From positions 1,950,001 through 2,014,000 of the forward strand of contig JARFJB010000974.1 in assembly GCA_036346205.1 (NCBI GenBank): a stretch of 64,000 nt of DNA, written 5' to 3'. This DNA comes from Vesta saturnalis (Eukaryota > Arthropoda > Insecta > Coleoptera > Lampyridae). Both the position numbers and the translations under genes were made by a program. The notes under the pieces were generated by a model. That model was not told the origin of the DNA. It ran no database searches and worked only from the letters and a program-made list of their open reading frames with translations. This document shows, piece after piece, positions 26,001 through 37,860 of the stretch. The stretch's first letter is position 1, and the number at the start of each line of letters is the position of its first letter.

Positions 26001-29000
26001 ACAACTACAAAATTTTTCCCTTTTGAAAAAATTAATATTTTTCCTTTTGAACCTTGGCCAATTTTCCAAAATAATTTTTAATTTCCAAATTGGATCTTTA
26101 ATTATTTCTTTAAAATTTTTATTTTTAAATTTCAAAATAACTGTTTCATTTAAACCAATTTAGTTCGCGTTGTTAAAAACCCTAATTTGCAGGAAAAAAT
26201 TAACTTACCAAAACGGTTGTTTCCTTAAATTTTAAAAAATTCTTTAATTTCCGAAATTTATTTAAAACTTTTTTTAACTTCCTTTTAAATGCCTTTACCC
26301 TTTTGTAAAATTTGTTTAAAGGATAGTAGGAAACTTTTTAATTACTTAAATTTCCAATTTATTTAAATTTTAAGAAAACAAACGGAACCCAAAAGGCAAA
26401 TATTTCACTACAACTTTTGGGAATCCGTTACAAGCAAAAATTTTTTCAGGCTTTTTATTATTTGTTTCAAAGATTTTACTTTTTAATTCACTAACCAACC
26501 ACTTTAATAATTCCCAAATGGTATGAAATTTCCGTTTTGGTATTAAAATTCCATGATTTTAAATAAAATTTGGCAATTTAATTTATTTTTTTAATGTTCT
26601 TATTTCCTAAATTTTTCACGATTCCTTTAATTTACCTTACAAAATTTCCTAAATAATTCCTTGAATCCAATTGAAATTTCCAATTAAAAATATTATTTTT
26701 TTTGCTTCTAATTCCAAAATTTATTTAAATTGTATATTTTAAAATTTCTTTCAAATTAAGGAAATTATTCTAAATAAAATTAAATTTCAATTATCACCAA
26801 AATTTTCCTTTACCTTGAAACACTTACAATATTTAAACCGAATTTTAAACTTCCAAACATAGTCTAAAACATAAATTTTATTTCCTGTTAATTCTTTTAA
26901 AATCCATTTTAATTAAATAAAAAAATTAGTTATTTAATTTAAAATCAAATCTTTAAAAAATACTGTGATTTCCTTTAAACCATTAACTTTAATTAAACAA
27001 AGTTTAATTCCATTTATTTTTAAAAAAATAATTTAAATTCTGTAACTTTTTTAAAATTTTTTAATACTGTTATCAATGCTTTTATTCTTTAAATTTAATG
27101 GAATTCATAATACACAAAATACCTTCTTTTTAATTTTTTATTTTTAAAACAATATTTTAAAATTTACAAATTCTTAACAATTATTTTCTTAACGACCATC
27201 TAATTTTTTCTTGTTAAATCTTAATTTTTTTAAAGTATTTATCCCAAAATGGAATGTATCTTTTTTGTCAAAATTTTCATAACATTTATATTTTTTCCAA
27301 CAAAATTTCTCCCATTGTTTATATTCCCATAATTTTCCTCTTATTTAACAATTATCTTTTTAAATTATTTTCTTTTTTTAAAATTTCAATCGGAAAATTT
27401 AAATAAAAGTATAATTTTAAATTTAAACAACAATTTTTCTATGTTTATCAATTTAAACCTTTACATTATTAATTATACAAAATATTGCTTATCATTTAAA
27501 ATTCATTTTAAATTTGTAAAACATTCAAAATATTATATTTTAAATCATGTTTAAAACCAAATTATTTTTTAATAAAATTTTCATTTAAATTTATCATTTG
27601 ATTAAAATATTTAAATTTATCTGCCTTTTTTATTGTCTAACTGATTCTTTTAACTTCTTCTTTTTTATTTATTATCATTTATTTTCTTGGATTTTTCCTT
27701 TTATAATATTTAAGTATTTCTCTTGTTGTTTTTTATTTTGCCAAACTTAATTTTTTATTTCAAGATTTTAATTATAAATCTTTACCCTGTCATTCTATAT
27801 AATGTTATATAATTTCTTGGTTTGAATTAAATTTTACAAATTTGATTTAACAAAAATTTCAAATGTTTCCTTTTTTCTTCTTTATTTTTCTTAAATTACA
27901 AATCTTAAACCTTTTATTTTTTTTAATATTTTCCATTGTATTTTTACTTTTTAAAAATTTTTCTTCTATTTGTTTTTTTTATACAAAAAATTATTTTTTT
28001 TTCCTTTATATTGTAATAATTTTTTCTTTTCAATGGATTATTTTTTTATATTTATAATTCTCATTTGTCATTGTTTTATAATTTTAAATCAAAAAAATTT
28101 CAAATTTTTAATTGCATTTTTCTTTGATTTAACCATTATATAGTAAATAAATATATTATGTTTTTAAAACTATAAATTATGACAATTAATTTTTAATAGT
28201 TTTTTATTTCTTATGAATTTTTTATTTTAATTCTGTTAATTTATCAATCTGGTTATTTATAAAATCCAAATATCTGAATTTTTTATCTTAATTTAGATCA
28301 TTAACTTATTCTTGATTTGGGTTTGCTATAACCATTACCTTTGTTTTTATTATTTATTTTTAACCAATATTTCTTATCCCAATTTCTTAATAATTGTTGT
28401 TTCTTATTCAAGATAATTCATCCTTTTATTAATTTTGATTTACTTTGATTAAATTCAATTTTTCAATGTTCTGGAATACAATTCAAAGATTTAAATAAAA
28501 AATGGGTCAAGCCCTTCTTATTCTTTTATTTTTCTTAAAGTTAAAGGTTTTGAACAAACACAACCATTTTGTTCCCAATATTTTTTATCAATTTAACATC
28601 TTCTTGATCTGGCCCTTTCTTGTAATAATTGTATCAATTTTGTGTGTTTTATGATCAAAGGTTTTCATAATTGAAACAATTATTTTTCTTTGGTCTCTCA
28701 TTTTAACGTCTGTTAATGAAAATCTTTGTTCCAACCATTTAAATAATTCTCATGATTTATTTTTTCGCATTTGGTAATAGGTTATGTTTTTCACAATTTT
28801 CAAAGTATCTATTAAATAATATTGAACAGAGTTTTTTCTCATTTTTTTTGGTATTTTAATTTACAACCATCTTAATTCCTGAACATAAATTTTATTAATC
28901 AGGTTGGAAATTTGGTATTTTCTGATCAAATAATTTCAATTTCTTGTATATGTTTTTGGTCCCATTTTTTTTAGCTGATTTTTTGAATTCACTTCTGATG

Positions 29001-30289
29001 TTAGTATGTTTAATAGTTTATCGTGTTGTTTTAATTATTTAATTTGTGCAATATTCTATATTCTTCTGCATATTCTTGACCATTCATTTTTTTTCTTCTT
29101 GCTGAATTATTTCATTGTCTTCTTTGGGGAACCTTCAGCTTTCCTTCTTTTCCTGTGATCTTTATTTTTTGTATATTAAACGTTGTTTTTTGAATTCTTC
29201 AGTTCTTGCATCTTCATTCATACTTTTCTTTGATTCATTATTTGTATGGTTCTTTATTTCTTTTATTTTCTGTTTTGTATTCTTATACTTTTCTTTTCCA
29301 TTGATCTAAAATTTCGTTATTCATTTTTTCTTTGTATTAATTTTTCGAACTTTTTTTTGCATCGTTCAAGTGTGTTTAATTTTATGATTCTTTAATTGAT
29401 TGTTCCTGTTGCCTTTGTTTTTTAATTTCTTTATTTAGTTGTTCTGAATTTCTTGAAATTAATCTTTTTTTAAATTTTTTTTTGGTTATGATGTTTGATT
29501 TTCCAATTTTATAAATTTCCTTTAATTTATGGTTGATCCAATTGGCTCTATAATTTTCCCTTTTACCATTTAATTTATCAATTAAAATATAATCGATTTG
29601 GTTTCTAATAATATTGGATTTTATCTCCATTCCCAAGTTATAATCTTCGTTTCGGAATTTAAAAAGTATTTATGAAATTTCTTCTTAGAATTCTACTAAA
29701 GATTCGGTCGTTTCTTTCATAACCCAAGTCTGATATTTTTTCCCTCTTTCTTACTTTATTCAAATCTATAATAATTTGATTTCTTCTTTTTAATTTTAAC
29801 AACTTCTGATTTCTGAAAATTTATGGATTTCGTTTTCATCCCGATGTACGTATACCTGTTGTATTAATATCTTTGTTCTTTTAGTTGTAATAATGCGTAT
29901 CTGACAGGGTTTTGTTTTTAAATTTGTTTTCTTCTTGTTTCTATTATAAAATAGGTATCTAAATGCAGCACATTTTTCTTTGGGTTGCAATAAACCGAAA
30001 CATGTCTAACACTTTCTCAATGTCTTTTCTTTTTAAAATTCAAATGTTTAAAATTTCCACTGTTCTTCCCTTTAAATTTAACAAAATTACTTGCCTCTCA
30101 TTTGTTCTTTGTTCTCCGGATGCTGACATATAAATCTTTTGGATTAAATTTGGCCCAATTTTCTGTATTTATAATTTTAACAAGAAGGTGTTTTAAAATT
30201 TGCCATCTTTTCAATTAAGGGACATTCACCCGTGTTCTAACCCAAAATTAATTAATTTTTATTGTTATCGTATCCTTCAAACTGGATGT
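23001..30289 (+). repeat. tandem duplication, copy 2, grossly degraded part
   Basis: Still collinear with copy 1. The pogo transposase region lies near 23100-24500, the SINE head near 24640-24665 (TTGGCGCATTGGTTA), the Gypsy integrase near 25100-26600, RT near 26700-27200, the gag region near 27250-27900 and LINE near 28050-28390. Beyond that it carries LINE sequence absent from copy 1. The damage is a smear of small insertions, deletions and homopolymer stretching rather than substitutions. No ORF here should be trusted. Confidence 0.85.
28390..30250 (-). pseudogene. degraded LINE, endonuclease and RT regions
   Basis: Continues the LINE of 19622-20335 upstream of the copy-1 breakpoint. A minus-strand frame 29382-29636 shows IRNQIDYILI, the conserved end of an apurinic-like endonuclease, and 29796-29990 has a QQVYVHRDENE-like segment. 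Everything else is scrambled by indels. Confidence 0.55.
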
Positions 30290-30443
30290 TTTATCTTTTT
30301 CAATAATTAAGCAATAAAAAAAAGTGTATTTATAGATTTTTTTCATAACAATTACATTACAGTTAACACATACATCGTTTTTCTTAATGCTAATGTCGGA
30401 CGCCGAAGTTTTGGCGCTGTTGCCAATTTTTTTATATGTGACA
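30290..30443 (-). mobile_element. Gypsy 5' LTR in copy 2
   Basis: Matches 15785-15949 including the shared right edge TGTGACA (30437-30443) and the conserved GTCGGACGCCGAAGTT and TTGGCGCTGTTGCCAA blocks. Sequence quality returns to normal immediately after 30443, so this LTR edge coincides with the end of the degraded block. Confidence 0.7.
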
Positions 30444-30929
30444 AATTATTAATCTGTTTTAAACTTTCCCATAAAATTTTATTATAATTGTTATAAATGA
30501 AAGTTCATGAAGTTAAAAGCGACATGATTTCAATAGAATCTATGAACTAAATTATAGTGACAGAAGTGGTTACATTAAACATAAAATTGCTAATATAACT
30601 TTCTGCTAAGTTTTATGGTTTCCATGGGCTTTAAATGTCAGCAGATCGCCACCTGTCGATTAGAATACTGGTAACAGTAAAGCAAGTTAAAATAACCTTA
30701 ACATAATGAATACCTTGTAACATTAAATTAAAAATATGAATATTTATAACATTTATGAAATCATTAACATATTTCTAAAGTCAGTTTACAATTAATAAAA
30801 TAAAAGTTACAGAAACAAGATTATTAAGATTAATAACATTATAAATAATTAAATGCACCAAAAATATTTACATTTATTTATTTACGTTGCTTTCAAAATA
30901 ATTAAACTCATAAGCAAAATTATCTTGTA
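30444..30929. other. spacer, nothing recognised
   Basis: AT-rich, no ORF or repeat of note. Confidence 0.4.
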
Positions 30930-31290
30930 TTCCACAATATTTGGTTTTATTACTGAATTATTTGTGCCCAGTAGTGATTATTTCCTTCCCTGCTGAATTT
31001 TGATTCATTAGTCCATAAATCTTATGAAGAATACTTGAATCTTTTTACATGAACTTGCCAAAGTCGACTCGTGTTGCCTCTTCACCAAGACGTAATCCGT
31101 GCACTGTTATCAGGAAAAAACATTTTTTTATTGTTTTAATATTGAAATACCCAAATCCAGCGCTGCTTGAGTTGAACACCGTTGATAAGCTGGAAAATAA
31201 CGCAACACATTATCTCATTCCCATCTTCATTATCTGACAGTTGCCATAAACCGAGCTTTTAATCTTGCAATTCTTCTTGCAAATTAATTA
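30930..31290 (-). pseudogene. DUF4817-type transposase fragment
   Basis: Read on the minus strand, this aligns by eye with the transposase at 46650-47050. It contains a counterpart of the LQELKLDLLQL helix region, the helix-turn-helix linker, and WTNESKF (first Asp position replaced by Asn) followed by NNHYWAQ. Interrupted by stops. The C-terminal half is absent. Confidence 0.7.
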
Positions 31291-31720
31291 CGGTTGCAAT
31301 GAAAAGGTAGTAATGAGTTATAACCCTTACAGGTTTGCCAAAAATTAGGATCAGTGTTGAACTGGAGCACTGGATGTGAAATTTTTTGAATGTAAGTTTT
31401 AGGTTTGTGAGGATTCGTATTCCTGCGTACGCGTCATTATTTTTAGATATTTTAAGGGTTTTTGTGACATTTCATTACCCATTTTTGATTTTGTTGACTT
31501 TTAAGGACATTTGGTCGTTACGTAATACGCACGACCCTACCACTGAACTTTTATCTGTAATGGCTAATTTTCTAATTGCATCAAGCCAGTAACAAAACTT
31601 TGAAAATTGGTTCCAAATATTATTTCTTCAACTCGTCATGTCATTGTAAAGTTTTTCCCTCTGTAAGCTATTAATTGGTATTGCCGTCTTTTGCTTAAAT
31701 TGTGTTTTATTGTTAAATGT
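31291..31720. other. spacer, nothing recognised
   Basis: A 68-codon ORF at 31386-31592 has no recognisable motif. Confidence 0.35.
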
Positions 31721-32330
31721 CTGAGGGTAACCGTTCGTTAGAAGATTTCATGATTAGAATAAACGCAGAATTCTGAATTTTTGGGCTCCGGGTATTCAAG
31801 ATTCTCTTTCATTTTAAAATATTTTTAAAGGCACACCACTTCCGGTTAGCTCGGAAGTCAAAATTAACATTATTTTAAATAGAACACCCGATATATTATT
31901 TCATTTTGCGTTCCTGAAAACTTCATGATTAGTTCCATCAGTTTTCTATACACCTATTTTAAACTGTTTCTCAGATATGTTGATCCTTTTGAAATTTTGA
32001 AAAATGTAGCCTTATCTTCAACACTGCGCCTTTTGCCCATTTTGACTGGTGGTAAGTATGATACTTTCGAAATCCATTGACAATTATATAATCCCCAAAG
32101 TTGAAAAAATTCGTTTTTCAAATGTCACCTCTGTATATTATGAAACCGAAACATCGTTTGTTTTCGAAACAAAATAAACATGACTGAAACGGCGGAAATT
32201 AGTATAAAAAAAACAGGAACATAACAAAATTTAAAACGTAACAACCAATGAAAAACAAAAACTTAATGACAATGAATAATAAATGAATGTAACATTACAG
32301 TAATTGCTATATTTAATTTCGGTTAAAACA
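31721..32330 (+). repeat. solitary long inverted-repeat arm of a DUF4817 element
   Basis: Collinear with 45499 to about 46150: CGTTCGTTAGAAG, GATTCTCTTTCATT, ACTTCCGGTTA, the GAACACCC block and TCAACACTGC. It is an isolated arm pointing rightward. The matching partner arm and transposase are not found on its right side. Confidence 0.75.
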
Positions 32331-32569
32331 TTGAATAACTCACAATCTCTTTAATGATATACGCCGTAGTTTAAATGATAACAATTTCAAAATTCCTTTG
32401 AATAGCTCCCGTTTGATAGTAGCATACTGAGTAAAAATTTACAGTACTAAGTTACATCAAACAGAAGAACAAAAAAATAGTGGTTAAATTGAAATTTTCT
32501 GGAAGAACTAATCCTAATCCTAACATAGAAAAGGCAAATGTGTTAAGCTGGTTGGGAAATCCAGATTAT
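32331..32569. other. short spacer
   Basis: Nothing recognised. Confidence 0.3.
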
Positions 32570-33400
32570 GTTAAAATAAACACCGAATTCCTTGATTGAA
32601 AAGATTTCTAATTGAGTTGAATTGAGGGTGTAGTTAAGTAACTGGGTGAAGCTTGTTGGTGTAGGTAACAATAGAGAATTTTGAAAGGTTTAGTGACAAA
32701 CAGCTAGAGTCACACCAAATCAATTGATGTTGAAGCTTAAGACATTCCTCATGGATAGATATAGCAGCGTATAATTTTAAGTCATCCAAATAAAAGTTTG
32801 TTTAATGAATGGAATCCAATAAATCGTTAATAAAAGGAGGAATAGAAGTGATCCCAAATTTGATCCTTGAGGTACTCCTGAGGTAGCAATGATAGGTAGT
32901 GAGATGTAATTATTGTGTGTTTATTGAGTGCGGTTGACTAGATAGAAATTAAAGAAAATTAATAAATCCTCGTGAAATCCAAAATTATGTAATTTGGCAG
33001 CAATAATGGCATGAAACAATTTTGTATAAGCTTTTGTGAAATCCTATAAATAACATCTACTTGTCTTTTACTATCAACAGTTTCAGAAATAAACTATTGG
33101 TACACGCTAAGTTGGTAGAAGCGCCTCCATGAAGCCATGCTGATCATGTGAAATAAAACGATTGACAGCAGCGTAAATACGGGATTATTAAATTTTCGTT
33201 TAATATGTTGATTGGACGATAGAGACATAACACGGGTCAGTATAAGTATAAACACTACTGAAATTTTCTTTGAAATGAAGTGACAAAGGTCTGTCGTAAC
33301 TATTACCATTGAATTTCAATTATGACATGGTTGATTTGGATCAAAGATTAAAAAGATTAGCTATAATTAAATTTTTCACGCTTAAAATGTAAATAAAGCC
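32570..33400 (-). pseudogene. jockey/CR1-like LINE reverse transcriptase fragment
   Basis: Minus-strand translation shows, in shifting frames and in order, QHGFM (palm entry motif), a KLHNFGFHEDLL...YLVNRTQ segment, SGVPQGSNLGSLLF (the conserved PQGS box), a damaged FADD-equivalent near 32790 (FIWMT with frame loss) and a following thumb segment EECLKLQHQL-like. Many stops. Both the endonuclease and the 3' end are missing. Confidence 0.78.
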
Positions 33401-34260
33401 CGCAATTTGGGATTTTATGTTTTACATAAATAATATTATTGCTATCTTGGAAACTATAAGAGATCGAAAGATTTAAATGGAGAAAGTGTTAGAGCATTTT
33501 GAGCCCACTAAAATGCCATTCTGAAATCAAGGCTATTTCAAAATTTTTCAAAATATTCGAAAAAACTGAAAATCGACAATTTTATATCTTTTTTTTTGAA
33601 CAGATATAAAAAATAAATTACACTTTGACACTGCACTTTTTATCCTCTATTGATTGGGTGACAGAAAAATTAATCCGACGTTTCGTCGATTAGAGACCAT
33701 CATCAACTTTATTTTTTCATATGGGGCGGAAATTAGCTAATGGTATAAAATGATTCCTTTTTTATTCTAAATCTAACGATGTATGAATAATGATAATTCG
33801 ACGTTTCGACCCTCATTCTTGACATTTTCAAATATTTCTTTTTTTAAAAAAACTACCAAAGCAATTTATTTTGCAAATTACATTTATTTCAACTCAAAAT
33901 TCATAATACGACGTTTCGACTCATCAAAAGCACCATCAAGTAATTTCTTATCAACAGTAGCTACCTATTCGTAGATAACTATTTATTACGATACCGAAAA
34001 AGCCTTTCCAAACCTTGTCTTAAACAATGACAGATAAATAACTCTTTTATTAAGTTTAAATTTAAGTAAACACCTAACAATACATTTACTTCAAGTGAAA
34101 ATATTTAGAAAAAGTGAAAAATCCTATTAAAACACTTAAAATTAACTACAGCTAAATAATGAATTCGATTATTGTAAATTTCTGGTAGTTTTAAAACAAT
34201 TATTGTATAACAATTATGTTATCTGTCAAAAGACTACAATAGTTTCTCACATTGTTTGAA

Positions 34261-34400
34261 AATGGCGTTAAATTATTCTAACGAAGAAAATTTTGATATA
34301 TTAGTGTGCAAAATGAAAGAGATGCTACCAGAGCTAGTGATGACCATTTTCAAATGTACCTCGAAAGAAGACAACCTTTTTTATGTAACATTTTTGAAAA
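34261..34400 (+). pseudogene. duplicated N-terminus of DUF4817-type transposase in the left arm
   Basis: The ATG at 34264 opens MALNYSNEENFDILVC, a DUF4817-type helix-turn-helix start, then shifts frame into RDATRASDDHFQMYLERRQP. The same coding start lies inverted at 35525-35637, so the inverted repeats extend into the first codons of the transposase. Only about 40 codons are present on this side. Confidence 0.65.
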
Positions 34401-34539
34401 AAAAACTACCAAAGCAATTATTATGCTCATAATTCATAATAGGACTCATCAAAAGCATCATCAAGTAATCTATTTATTTTACAGGATAATTATAAAACCG
34501 ACATTAGTTTTACATACTATTATTCAAAATGTCGACCAT

Positions 34540-35637
34540 TTTTTCAATGAACTTTTCACATTTTTTTGCGATAGTTCTGGTTACTCGACGTATTGTATTA
34601 CGACTAATATTTTCAATAATATTAATAATTCGACGTTCCAGAACTTGGCCTATTTTCTGGGGATCAAATTCATATCGCTCATTTTGTCATATCCCCATAA
34701 ATAAGAGTCTAAGGGTAAGGACCCGAGACCAGGGCCAACGCACAAGGACCACCGTTGGATATTATTTCCCGATCTCCCGTAAAAATGCTCGGACTTCCCT
34801 GAATTATGTGGGGGCATCCATCTTGTTGGAACCACAAATTATTAAATTCATCAGGGGACAGCTTTACGAATGGATGGAATGATTTGGTTTTGCAACATTA
34901 AAAGGTATCGTTGCCCTGTTAACGTGTGGTCATAAATAAATGGACCAATCAGACGATTTCCTGAAATTAATTGGGAATATTAAAGTCGTAGTTAATTTAT
35001 TAAATGTTACTCAATTAATTCAAAACAGATATTATTTACCGATCATTCCGCACACATTAAAACCAAATCGTACTTGAAGTCCGCTGGATCGAAATATGTA
35101 GATTTTCACGGGCCCAGTAATGATGATTTTTATTGAAGACTCCATAGTTGGTAAAACGTGCCTCATCTGTCCATACAACCTTATTCTGTACAGTGGATTT
35201 TGGAATATGAAACTCCGTGTCACAATTTCGTATTGAGCATTTCAATTTTCGTAAAATATTCCAAAATATTTCCGTTACGATTCTCATTATCGATCGCATA
35301 CTTTTTTGAACGTGGTTTTTCAAAAATTCCAAATTCTATTAAATTTCTTACTAATTAAAGATTATTATTAATTTTATTAACTACATAAAAAAAAGTTTAA
35401 CTCGAGTAGGATTTGAACCTACGACCTGTACTTTCTAGGGTACCGCGCAAAAACTGCCCATCATGGTTCAAGCCCCAATCGATGTAAATTTTGTCTTTAT
35501 GACATTATTAAAATGATTTCTGCCAAGGTTGTCTTCTTTCAGGGTACATTTGAAAATAGTCATCACTAGTTCTGGTAGCCTTCATTTTTTCACACTAACA
35601 TATCAAAATTTTCTTCGTTAGAATAATTTAACGCCAT
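34540..35637 (-). pseudogene. DUF4817-type mariner-like transposase, interrupted by a SINE
   Basis: Starts in the right arm near 35637 with the MALNYSNEE-type N-terminus. It is split by a SINE at 35390-35510 and resumes at 35332. The frame 35057-35332 shows VVWTDEARFTNYGVF (first catalytic Asp) and HHYWARENLH. Further down, a damaged copy of the second-Asp region and the SLPLDSYLWGYDKM segment (third-Asp box, minus 34690-34740) are visible. Multiple stops. A plausible parent transposase for the palindromic element, but dead. Confidence 0.8.
35390..35510 (-). repeat. tRNA-derived SINE family 2, reverse copy
   Basis: Reverse complement of 15365-15500, with the B box GGTTCAAATCC intact (plus-strand GGATTTGAACC at 35409-35419). 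The A box and anticodon arm are damaged. It shares the ACAAAATTTACATCGATTGG leader, which is the basis for calling the family a SINE. Confidence 0.8.
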
Positions 35638-36517
35638 TTTCAAACAATGTTCATTAAAATGTGAGAAACTATTGTAGTCTTTTGACAAATAACATAATTT
35701 TATACAATAATTGTTTTAAACTCATCAAAGCCTACTACCAGAAATTTACAATAATCAATTCATTATTTAGCTGTAGTTAATTTTCAAGTGTTTTAATAGG
35801 ATTTTCACATTTTTCTAACTATTTTCACTTGCTGTAAATGTATTGTTAGGTGTTTACTTAAATTTAAAATTTAATAAAGAGTTATTTATCTGTCATTGTT
35901 TAAGACAAGGTTTGGAAAGGCTTTTTCGATATCGTAATAAATAGTTATCTACGAATAGGTAGCTACTGTTCATAAGAAATTACTTGATGATGCTTTGATT
36001 AGTCGAAACGTCCTATTATGAATTATGAGTTGAAATAAATGTACATTTGCAGAATAAATTGCTTTTGTAGTTTTTTTTTTCAAAAATGTTTCATAAAAAA
36101 AGAAATATTTGAAAATGTCAAGAATGAGGGTCGAAACGCCGAATTATCATTAAGTGATATACATCGTTGGATTTAGAATAAAAAAAGAAATCATTTTATA
36201 CCATTAGCTAATTTCGATCCCATATGAAAAAATAAAGTTGGTGATGGTCTCTAATCGACGAAACGTCAGATTAATATTTTTCTGTCACCAATCAATAGAG
36301 GCTAAAATGTGGAAAAGGTAAAGTGTAATTTATTTTTTATATCTGTTCAAATAAAAGAGATATAGCTAAAAATAAAAATTTTCAGTTTTTTTCGAATATT
36401 TTGAAAAAGGTTTGAGATAGCTTTGATTTCAGAATGGCATTTTAGTGGGCTAAAATTCTCTAAAACTGTCTCATTTAACCGTCTTTCGATCTCTTATAGT
36501 TTCCAAGATAGCAATAA

Positions 36518-37010
36518 TGCACAGACCAATTTTGGACACACTGTAAATGGGAAATATGCCCCGCGGTTTTTTATTGGGATTTGGGGAATTTTTGGTACCA
36601 AAAAAATAATTCCTCAAATTATCAGCTCTTAATCTCAAACAGTTTCCGAGTTCTTCAAAAATCTCGTTTTCGATTTTATAAATTTTTAATAGTAAATTTG
36701 AAACTTAGTGAATGGTGATTTTTTCTAATTCTTAAGATAAAGGCATGAAAAATATGTTTTTTGGATTCCCAGAAATGAACAGTAGATTGTTAGCGGAGAA
36801 AAAAACTTATTTCTTTTTTTTAACGCCTTTTTAAAAGTGTCACTCACCAAATTTTGTCAGAAAATGTCTCTTATACGCCTCTATACTCAGGAATTTTTTT
36901 GATTTTATTGAAGTGGTGGAACAATATGAAAAAAAATTTAAAAGTAATTTTTTTTCTGTAATCTTGCTTTTAAACAAACTTATATTTTTTTACCGAAAAT
37001 ACATCTTCAT
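36518..37010 (+). repeat. left inverted repeat of ISL2EU-like element
   Basis: Reverse complement of the joined right side 41240-41330 plus 50801-51122. Shared landmarks are GTCACTCACCAAATTTTG, GAATGGTGATTTTTTCTAATT, ATTGGGA and CTGTAATCTTGC. The outer boundary touches the end of the palindromic element at 36517. Confidence 0.7.
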
Positions 37011-37559
37011 TAGAGAAAAAACATAGAAAATTAAGACATACTTTACTTAAAATAATTAGGAGTGTGAAAAATGGTTAAAGAGTTAAATGAATCTTGTTTC
37101 CATGCTAAATTACACTTAAAGAAAACTATATAATTTTTCCATACTGTTCGCAATATTTTTTTTAGTTTTAATATAATAAAAACAAAAATTTCGATTATAC
37201 AAGTGATTATATTGTAATATTGATATTGTTTAACAAAATTATCATAAATTGTTGGCATTAAATGTAATAATTTCATACAAAATAGATCGAAAATGCTGTT
37301 TTGAGTAACGTTAGTCTTCGCCACTTTTATTCACTACAACATTAACCTTTTCATCAATAAACAGACGACTCAATATTTCCAGCTCTTTTTTACCAGATAT
37401 CGAGCGTGAGACTGTTAATATATTATGGTAGCTGCAATGTGGAACAGCACACGACAGCTCGTTCCTTACCAATCACAACAATATCGACTAATTCCAGCGA
37501 TGCCATTCTTATCTGTCTAATAATCAACCAAACAACGACATGTTTTTGAATTAATATGT
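37011..37559. other. unassigned interior of ISL2EU-like element
   Basis: A 93-codon minus ORF (37043-37324) has no recognisable motif and low-complexity composition. Confidence 0.35.
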
Positions 37560-37860
37560 CGAGATCTGACTTGAAGTTTTATATTAGGTGTGATTTTTAC
37601 ATAATGGAGTGTGATTGTTCCGTCTTCATGCATCATCTCAGCTAAATGCGATACAACTTGAGACATTTGATACGATCCTGTAATCCTGTTCTTGCTCCGT
37701 TAATTCTGGAAAATGAGTTAATTGATCTGAAGTTATTGTTTTAAATGAAATTTTTCGTCTTGCCCAACGATTAGCCACTACTTCTTATCTTAATCTCTTC
37801 TCAAATTCATGGCGACAATATGAAAAAAATTAAAAAGTAAATTTTTTTCTGTAATCTTGC
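37560..37860 (-). pseudogene. inverted fragment of ISL2EU transposase C-terminus
   Basis: The inverse of 41010-41300: the minus strand carries the TTGGGCAAGACG (WARR-like), AACAGGATTACAGGATCGTATC and GAAGACGGAACAATCACACT blocks. The adjoining CTGTAATCTTGCGTTTAAAC repeats the 36950-36970 sequence. This shows an internal rearrangement or a second, deleted copy. Confidence 0.65.

Larger units (their letters stand above)
33437..36517. mobile_element. 3.1-kb palindromic transposon with about 950-bp inverted repeats
   Basis: Left arm 33437-34380 and right arm 35525-36517 are inverse copies from GCTATCTTGGAAACTATAAG at the outside to GAAAGAAGACAACCTT at the inside. The interior holds a broken minus-strand DUF4817-type transposase interrupted by a SINE. 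The arms contain several copies of a CGACGTTTCG motif. No target-site duplication confirmed. Confidence 0.85.

Noticed and set aside
23001..30289. Short ORFs (for example 23927-24121, 25948-26163, 27863-28057, 29115-29309)
   Set aside because: They lie in sequence scrambled by indels and do not correspond to any frame of copy 1.
20336..30443. Ancient segmental duplication followed by natural decay
   Set aside because: Divergence jumps along the copy from near-identity to heavy indels, which a single-age duplication would not show. An assembly artefact fits better, though this is not proven.
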